48,001 bases of DNA from Laspinema palackyanum D2a. GTDB lineage: Bacteria; Cyanobacteriota; Cyanobacteriia; Cyanobacteriales; Laspinemataceae. The notes below the pieces were generated by a model that ran no database searches, was not told where the DNA came from, and saw only the letters and a program-made list of their open reading frames with translations. The stretch lies in assembly GCA_025370845.1 (NCBI GenBank), contig JAMXFF010000044.1:15658-63658 (forward strand), given 5' to 3'. The translations under genes and the position numbers were made by a program. Of the stretch, positions 42,942 through 48,001 are shown in pieces; position 1 is the stretch's first letter; the number at the start of each line of letters is the position of its first letter.

Positions 42942-42965
42942 ATTACGGACAGCACTGTCCGTAAT
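42942..42965. promoter_or_regulatory. Near-perfect 24-nt palindrome
   Basis: ATTACGGACAG at 42942-42952 pairs with CTGTCCGTAAT at 42955-42965 over a 2-nt loop. No T-run follows, so it is either an operator-like site upstream of the sigma-like gene or a weak terminator for the small frame beside it. Confidence 0.4.
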
Positions 42966-42994
42966 TGGGGCTCAAATCAGGAAAAAAATGCAGA

Positions 42995-43195
42995 TTAACT
43001 GTGGGAAGATCCTGGACAAGCCGCTAAAAAATCCTCGAAAAATTCTCGCAGAGTCATCCACAAACAGTCTCTAGAGATATTTTTCTCCTCATACATGGTT
43101 GGGGTCTTCCCAGAATCCAGTAAGAAACCCTCAGATAATTTACCTATTTTTTCCTGAACAAAACCGTGGTTTTGAGCTGATCCATCAGAAAGCAT
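42995..43195 (-). CDS. Possible small hypothetical protein
   Basis: ATG 43195 opens 66 codons (an upstream GTG at 43201 adds two). The peptide begins MLSDGSAQNHGF and contains TMYEEKNISRDCLWMTLREFFEDFLAAC. It has ordinary composition and no low-complexity bias, but no clear ribosome binding site or known domain. It may be a real small gene or chance. Confidence 0.28.
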   Translation of the reverse strand: MLSDGSAQNHGFVQEKIGKLSEGFLLDSGKTPTMYEEKNISRDCLWMTLREFFEDFLAACPGSSHS

Positions 43196-43382
43196 AGGCA
43201 CATCGTGAAGTGCTCAGATTACCTCGCCTTTCCGGTCCCCGGAAAATTTTACCCGCCCAACTTCTTAGGATGCGGGAACCCTATTGCATAAAAAACCAAA
43301 AACACACCTAATGTACTTTTAGGTGGGGTGCTCACTAACCAAGCCCCAAGACTTCCAAAACTTAACTGAATATGGTGACTGT

Positions 43383-44822
43383 ATGGAAATTAATGTCTTT
43401 GACCCAACCTTTTACCGCGCTATTCACTCAGATTTGTCTGAATTTAACGACTCAGAAGCCTTTGACCACTTAATCAATCACGGGTTAAACGAAGGACGGA
43501 AATTCTCTCCATTTCTCGACCTCAATCTCTATGGAAGTATCAACCCTGACCTTGCGGCAGCAGGCTTGACCACTACTCAACAACTCTATGAACACTGGCA
43601 AGTGTTCGGAGTCAATGAAGGGCGAGCGTTTTCACGGGTTTTCCAAGCCAACTTCTATCAACAAAATGCTCCTGATTTACAGGCAGCCGGACTGAGTAAC
43701 GCTGAACTCTTCAATCATTTTCAGACCTTCGGGATTGAGGAAGGCCGTCAAGCTTCCCCCTTATTTAATGTTAATTTTTATCTCGGCTCTAACCCCGATT
43801 TACAAGCAGCGGGATTCAATAACCGGCAAGCCTTAGACCACTACATCGTTCACGGAATCCCAGAAGGACGAATGGGATTTTATATCCCACCAATGATTCC
43901 GAATCAACCGCCTACCTCACTACAACCTCCGCCTTTACCCCCCGGACCCAACAACCCCGCCCCGGGCGCAACCCCTGGACCCTTCCTACCGTTCCCATCA
44001 CCAGGTCCCGAGGCAACCGGACCTCAACAACCGACCCTGGGAGTGGGTCCGGGCACACCCTCCCTAATGCCTATCTCACCCCAGCCTCCGGGGATGCCCC
44101 CATTCCCAGACAACCCGGCCCTAGGCACAACCCCTGGATCACCCCCACCGATACCACCACAGGGTCCCCAAGCAACCGGACCCCAACAATCGACACCGGG
44201 AGTCGGTCCGGCTGCACCCCCACCACCGCCAATCTCACCTCCGCCTCCTGTTGCCACCCCCCCAGGAATCCCCACCCCCGGTTCAACCGATGGACCATCC
44301 CCACCGATACCACCACAGGGTCCCGGCACAACCGAACCCCAACAACCGATACCGGGAGTCGGTCCGGCTGCACCCCCACCACCGCCAATCTCACCCCCTC
44401 CGCCGGGTTCAACCACTCCTGAAATACCTACCCCGAGTGCCAGTCCAGGACCCGGAATCCCTATTCCACTCCCGCCGCCTGGTTCAACCACTCCACAAAG
44501 ACCCACCCCGGTCGCCGGTCCCGCACCCGGAATCCCTATCCCAACCCCCTCTACGGATAGTGAGGAACAAGGGGAAGATGAAATCACCCGAAGCTCTCAA
44601 GGGAGTCAGAGTTATCAACTGACGCCCGGGGCGATTCATAGTGGAGGGTTGCGGAGTTTTACCGCACAGACCAGTTGGACTGACATTTTTGCGAACGGAG
44701 CCGCCTCTCCAGCTTCTGAAATCCTGTTAGGTGAGGCATTTGTTAGCCCCTTTAGGGACAATGTGGGGAACATGAGCTTCCTATCCGCCCCGAATTATGG
44801 CGCTGACTTCCTGTTGATGTAA
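43383..44822 (+). CDS. Surface-type protein with four N-terminal repeats and a long proline-rich stalk
   Basis: The start is taken at ATG 43383 with GGTGA just upstream; the frame is open from a GTG at 43323. The protein has about 479 residues. Four tandem units of about 45 residues (5-180) follow the pattern FDPTFYRAIHSDL ... AFDHLINHGLNEGR, FQANFYQQNAPDLQAAGL, FNVNFYLGSNPDLQAAGF. This NPDLxxAG/HxxxxGxxEGR repeat is known from secreted calcium-dependent and cyanobacterial proteins. Residues about 185-400 are a Pro/Gly-rich stalk with repeated IPPQGP, GVGPAAPPPPPISPP blocks. A C-terminal domain of about 75 residues ends SAPNYGADFLLM. There is no Sec signal. Its function is unknown; a surface spacer is an inference. 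Codon usage in the stalk is biased to CC-rich codons. Confidence 0.85.
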   Translation: MEINVFDPTFYRAIHSDLSEFNDSEAFDHLINHGLNEGRKFSPFLDLNLYGSINPDLAAAGLTTTQQLYEHWQVFGVNEGRAFSRVFQANFYQQNAPDLQAAGLSNAELFNHFQTFGIEEGRQASPLFNVNFYLGSNPDLQAAGFNNRQALDHYIVHGIPEGRMGFYIPPMIPNQPPTSLQPPPLPPGPNNPAPGATPGPFLPFPSPGPEATGPQQPTLGVGPGTPSLMPISPQPPGMPPFPDNPALGTTPGSPPPIPPQGPQATGPQQSTPGVGPAAPPPPPISPPPPVATPPGIPTPGSTDGPSPPIPPQGPGTTEPQQPIPGVGPAAPPPPPISPPPPGSTTPEIPTPSASPGPGIPIPLPPPGSTTPQRPTPVAGPAPGIPIPTPSTDSEEQGEDEITRSSQGSQSYQLTPGAIHSGGLRSFTAQTSWTDIFANGAASPASEILLGEAFVSPFRDNVGNMSFLSAPNYGADFLLM

Positions 44823-44837
44823 TCTGATGCAATGGGT

Positions 44838-44869
44838 ACTGTGTCCTGAGCGTTTAATCAGGACACAGT
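44838..44869 (+). terminator. Strong hairpin after the repeat-stalk gene
   Basis: ACTGTGTCCTGA (44838-44849) pairs perfectly with TCAGGACACAGT (44858-44869) over an 8-nt loop; CATCCTCAGTTTTT follows. It lies between convergent genes. Confidence 0.7.
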
Positions 44870-44921
44870 CATCCTCAGTTTTTCATTAATCTGCGGAGGC
44901 ATATAGCTCGCAAAGCAAATT

Positions 44922-46105
44922 TTAGGTAATAAATTCCTCCCTAACGCTAACCTCATTCACTGAAACTTTTACTTGAAATCGAGTATCAGAAGGCAGACTA
45001 AACTGTAATTGAATTGAATTATCTATTATCTTATTATCTTTCTCTTCTCCTTCCTCATTACTTCGAGTTTCCACTTCTTGCTTGATTTCCCCCGATTCCG
45101 AAAACACGCTCAATTTTAGATGGGGTGGTAGTTTCCTTCTCTCTATCGGTTGGACTTGCAAAAACACATCGAGTTTATCCTTACTTCTGGGCATAATCGC
45201 CACAATTAGCGCCACCGAATGACCCTCTAACTGCATCCCGAAATCCAGGTATCTGGCTTTTCTAATCCCTGCTAGAGGATTACCCGGACTAACTTTACCC
45301 AAACTCAGCACCGCTTGCCTACGGGTTTCTTCGTCGCGAGCGGTATGCAACAATTGGGTTAAGGCATCGATCACTTCTGGATTGCCTACTCCAAGTTCTC
45401 CTAAAACCCCAGCAGCGTGACGGCGAGTCTGTTCGATTTGGTCGGGTTCCAACAAACGAATTACTGGCGCGATTGCACCCATAACGTCGCTTTTTTCTCG
45501 CACTGCATTGGGTTCCGGTGGAGATACTAACGCTTCAAACTGTTGCCATCCATTTTTTAGCACATTTTTTCCAAATTCCAGCATATTCTTTAACCATTGT
45601 CGTAATTTCACCGGCGTTGTTTTTGCTGTTACTGTTTCTAATTTTCCCATGCACCAAGCGTACAATTTTTGTCTAAGGAGATCCTCCGTTATCAGCGCCG
45701 CCCATTTATCAAAAAATACCTACAGTTGCAAACCCGACGAATACAGTAAGGCATCCTCTAACTGCTCTACCCATTGTTTTTCTTCTGTTTTCGATAACTG
45801 AAGCAACGGTTTCACCGCTTTGCGTACTTGAAGTCCTATAGTTATCTCCATTACGGTTAAGTCAGAGGTTAATTCTGCGATTGGCACCAAATAACTGCGA
45901 TTGTTTGCATCATATTTTCCGTGATTTTTCACCTGTCGATGAGTGGCAAACCCCCACACTTGCATCCAACAGTCATCTTCATCCCCTTCCAAACTGATGC
46001 TCACCGCTAAATAATAATCTCCGATCTAGTTGGGATTGTCTACCCATTCTTCGGGTACAGTTGTGGTTTGGGAATCTGGCTATCGCGGTTAAAAGGATTT
46101 AACAT
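44922..46105 (-). pseudogene. Decayed DUF1822 gene with two in-frame amber codons
   Basis: A single minus-strand frame carries DUF1822 homology across two TAG codons, at 46026-46028 and 45720-45722. Before the first stop it reads VPEEWVDNPN, then IGDYYLAVSISLEGDEDDCW, aligning with the intact copy at 9033 (VPREWMDIPELRADYYL). The first TAG sits where a Trp is expected. The frame continues through the second TAG as VFFDKWAALITEDLLRQK into a region with HEAT-like repeats (AAGVLGELGVGNPEVIDALTQLL) and the DUF1822 C-terminal part ending VREEFIT. A candidate start, MLNPFNRDSQ at 46105, is in another frame and the usual N-terminal 100 residues are missing. Deletion, frameshift and nonsense changes together indicate a relic, though the 3' part from about 45665 could still be translated. 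Confidence 0.75.
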
Positions 46106-46541
46106 TCTCGTTCTCGCTTCAAAAATAATGTGAGATACCGGAAATGTAATTTTTCACTAATAATGTGAAGTACCGGAAATGTAATTTTTCACTGCTATTA
46201 ATTTACTAGGTGACTCAGCCGCCAATTATGCAAGGATGCTGCCAATGTTTGCTGACTCTAGCAGATGCAGCAGCGGGATTTCGACGGGAGCCACACCCAC
46301 TCTTGAGTATCTTATTAATAATCTGTAACTCACTGAGGGGAAAATTTGTCTATCGCTGCATATTTGGTGTTGATCAATCCCACTAACTATGTTGTAGGGC
46401 AATCGCTCTAGGTCTCTCAGTCGGAGTATAAAGAAATATTACAGATCGATCCGTCACTCGTAAAAGTTGCGGATTTCTCCAGAGAGAAGAAACTACAGAG
46501 GTTGCTCGATTGCGATAAGTGCCATTGGCTATTACAGGATC
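46106..46541. other. Intergenic region before the NfeD-like gene, with a 35-bp tandem repeat
   Basis: Two tandem 35-bp copies at 46124-46158 and 46159-46193 differ at two positions (GTGAGATACC against GTGAAGTACC). They abut the start of the DUF1822 relic. The remaining part should hold the promoter of the NfeD-like gene; no RNA or gene was recognised. Confidence 0.6.
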
Positions 46542-46907
46542 ATGATGAAGTCAAATCCATTCCAGATAATGTTTGCCGGACTTTTTTCAAACGCGGGAAA
46601 AGTTATGGGGGTCACAGGTGTCCACTCCACTGCGGGAACCAATTTAGAGGAGATAGAAAACAGAGCAATCGTGGATGAAGCCATTGTCCCGCATTTGGGC
46701 GGACGGGTAAGATTTCAGAGTTCTTGGTGGCCGGCCTTATGCCAACAAAATATTACCTTGCTTCCCGGTGAAATCGTTTATGTAGTGGGACGGCACAACC
46801 TCATCTTATTGGTAGAACCGGCATCTTTTTTAAAAGAATCGCAAACCCTTACCAGTTCGGGGCCAGTTGTCTTTGTGGCTGGGTCCAGTGAGTTCTTTGG
46901 TAGCTGA
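46542..46907 (+). CDS. NfeD-like C-terminal OB-fold protein
   Basis: The start is taken at ATG 46542 (or 46545) after AGGA; a longer frame begins at 46467 but with an atypical N-terminus. The protein has about 121 residues. The segment GGRVRFQSSWWPALCQQNITLLPGEIVYVVGRHNLILLVEP is the NfeD C-terminal beta-barrel pattern, here without the usual membrane segments. NfeD proteins assist membrane proteins such as stomatins and proteases; the stand-alone domain form is common in cyanobacteria and has no fixed role. No operon partner lies nearby. Confidence 0.78.
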   Translation: MMKSNPFQIMFAGLFSNAGKVMGVTGVHSTAGTNLEEIENRAIVDEAIVPHLGGRVRFQSSWWPALCQQNITLLPGEIVYVVGRHNLILLVEPASFLKESQTLTSSGPVVFVAGSSEFFGS

Positions 46908-47935
46908 CCGATCACCCCGAAGGAAAAATTATTTCCATTGCCTATAGCACGATCTGGCTTCGGAACTCTTGGTAATTGCTAACCAATCGCCTCCAATCCA
47001 GGGGCCATCTGCCCAACTGCTCCGAAGTTTTCAAGTGTTCAAAATGAGCACTTGAAAAACGAGCGCTCCCATCAGAACCCTTATTGAGTTCATAGCAGGT
47101 CCCTCGCAGGTAGCCAGTCAGATTAAAGGAAGGAGCCATTTTTCAGTCAGTTCGTTACTGATTGACCGATTACCTCGAATGAATAGGCCATATCTTTCCC
47201 CTAGAAAATAGGGCCATCGCGTTGTGGGCGCGGCCAATTTTCTTTGCGGTTCCGTCAGGCGGTAGGCCTCAACGGCAGTTGACTGTTCGTCTCAAACGAC
47301 GGGGCCATTTTTGTAAAAACCAGAAGGGTGGTCTGCCTTCTGTGAGGCAATCATTCCGTGGCTGACCGCTCGCCTCGTTGGGGGTCATACGGAATCCGGT
47401 TGTCAAAGGTCTGCAAAAACCCGCAGCGTCCAGCCTGGGGCTACAGGGACGAAACCCGCCTGCGCGGGCTAAAGAGAAAACCGACTTTTGACAACCGGAT
47501 TTGGTATCACTCAGGCGATCGGTTTGATATTTGCTGGACGGTAAGCGCAGCTATGCCTACTTGCAATCGCCTCAAACGACGGGGCCATTCTTCTCCCTGG
47601 AAAATACGGCCACTCTGTTTTAGCTCGGGGCCAGTCTTGTTTGGGTTCCGTCAGGCGATCGGTCTGGGTATGCCTAACCGATCGCCCCAAGGAATAAGCC
47701 ATTCTTCTCCCTGGAAAATAGGACCACTCTGTTTTGAGTTAGGGGCCTGTTGTGGTTGGAGTTCAGGCGGGCGATCGGTTTGGTAGTGGCTGGCCGATCC
47801 GTCCCCAAGGAAAAAGGCATCTTCTTTATCGCAAATAAGGCCACTCCATGTTTGGGTTGGGGCCGGTTTTGTTCGGTGGTCAGTCGGGCGGTAGGTCTCA
47901 ACGGCAGTTGACCAATCTCCTTACAGGTAGGGCTG
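46905..47935. repeat. Degenerate intergenic repeat field, about 115-bp period
   Basis: A motif reading CCATTCTTCTCCCTGGAAAATA followed after a few bases by CCACTCTGTTTT occurs at about 47585 and 47700 (115 bp apart), with divergent copies near 47189 and 47818. Related CGACGGGGCCATT and GACCGATCGCC segments recur at 46910, 47297 and 47575. Frames of 60-140 codons in this field share no protein pattern, so it appears non-coding. Confidence 0.7.
47384..47510. mobile_element. MITE-like element with 29-bp terminal inverted repeats
   Basis: 47384-47412 and 47482-47510 are inverted copies with a perfect AATCCGGTTGTCAAA core and a few mismatches outside it. The 127-bp element contains a small CCCGCCTGCGCGGG hairpin and no coding frame. 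Size and structure fit a non-autonomous, possibly mobile element; no target duplication is obvious. Confidence 0.6.
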
Positions 47936-48001
47936 TTTCATTCTAACAAAACATAGAGGGAGTAACGACCGTAAAATCAATAGCTAGAACGAGAATGAGG
48001 C

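Larger units (their letters stand above)
42681..43382. other. Divergent intergenic region upstream of the sigma-like operon
   Basis: About 700 bp lie between the sigma-like operon and the repeat-stalk gene. They hold a 24-nt palindrome (42942-42965), a possible small frame (42995-43195) and a short hairpin near 43305-43326 (CACCTAA ... TTAGGTG). The minus-strand 5' part should carry the operon promoter. Nothing else is recognisable. Confidence 0.45.

Noticed and set aside
44024-44587. Gly-rich frame on the minus strand
   Set aside because: It is the antisense of the proline-rich stalk of the gene at 43383-44822; no start signal or domain supports it.
45720-46028. Amber codons as evidence of pyrrolysine or programmed recoding
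   Set aside because: The first TAG replaces an expected Trp, the N-terminal part of the gene is also lost and a frame change is present; decay explains all of it.
47358-47786. 142-codon frame on the plus strand at the right end
   Set aside because: It runs through the MITE-like element and the non-coding repeats, with no protein pattern shared between repeat copies.

Overview
The window looks like a chromosomal segment of a filamentous cyanobacterium of the Oscillatoriales type. The HIP1 octamer GCGATCGC is scattered throughout, even inside a coding repeat and a terminator. The families present (DUF1822, DUF928, CHASE2-CHAT, TPR-CHAT, cyanobacterial divergent sigma-70 proteins, DUF4114 and SBBP-repeat exoproteins) are characteristic of that group. 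I saw no tRNA, rRNA or CRISPR array. The window is dominated by secreted or surface proteins and by putative CHAT proteases.

Layout. 1-5363 (minus, runs off the left edge): a very large exoprotein with DUF4114, acidic repeats, a subtilisin-like domain, a goose-type lysozyme-like domain and a lectin-like beta-propeller. 6223-13361 (plus): a tight operon of a YbjN/T3S-chaperone-like protein, a long divergent sigma-70-like protein, DUF1822, a membrane CHAT-CHASE2 protein and a DUF928 protein. Converging on it (20325-13427, minus) are a one-polypeptide TpsA-TpsB fusion and an exported TPR-CHAT protein whose reading frames overlap. 20728-24263: a DUF4351 protein and a PpiC-type prolyl isomerase split by an IS66-family element with intact 15-bp ends and a perfect 8-bp target duplication. 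24332-36544 (minus): a roughly 4070-residue mosaic exoprotease. Its S8 catalytic domain is split by about 15 copies of a 20-residue LFGLSNRIRW repeat. 37215-38579: a CAP-domain protein with RTX repeats. 42680-39258 (minus): a second sigma-like, DUF1822, CHAT operon. 43383-44822: a surface-type protein with four N-terminal repeats and a proline-rich stalk. 46105-44922: a decayed third DUF1822 gene with two in-frame amber codons. The right end holds an NfeD-like gene and a non-coding repeat field with a MITE-like element.

How it may work together. The most intriguing theme is a recurring triad, sigma-like regulator then DUF1822 then CHAT protease, in the same order in two operons, with a third DUF1822 relic nearby. 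CHAT proteases linked to sigma factors recall the Csx29/Csx30/RpoE logic of type III-E CRISPR systems, but here a CHASE2 sensor or TPR module replaces the RNA-guided part. A signalling-protease-to-transcription pathway governing two-partner secretion is a reasonable but untested hypothesis. The prolyl isomerase downstream of the giant exoprotease probably served its secretion or folding and has been knocked out by the IS.
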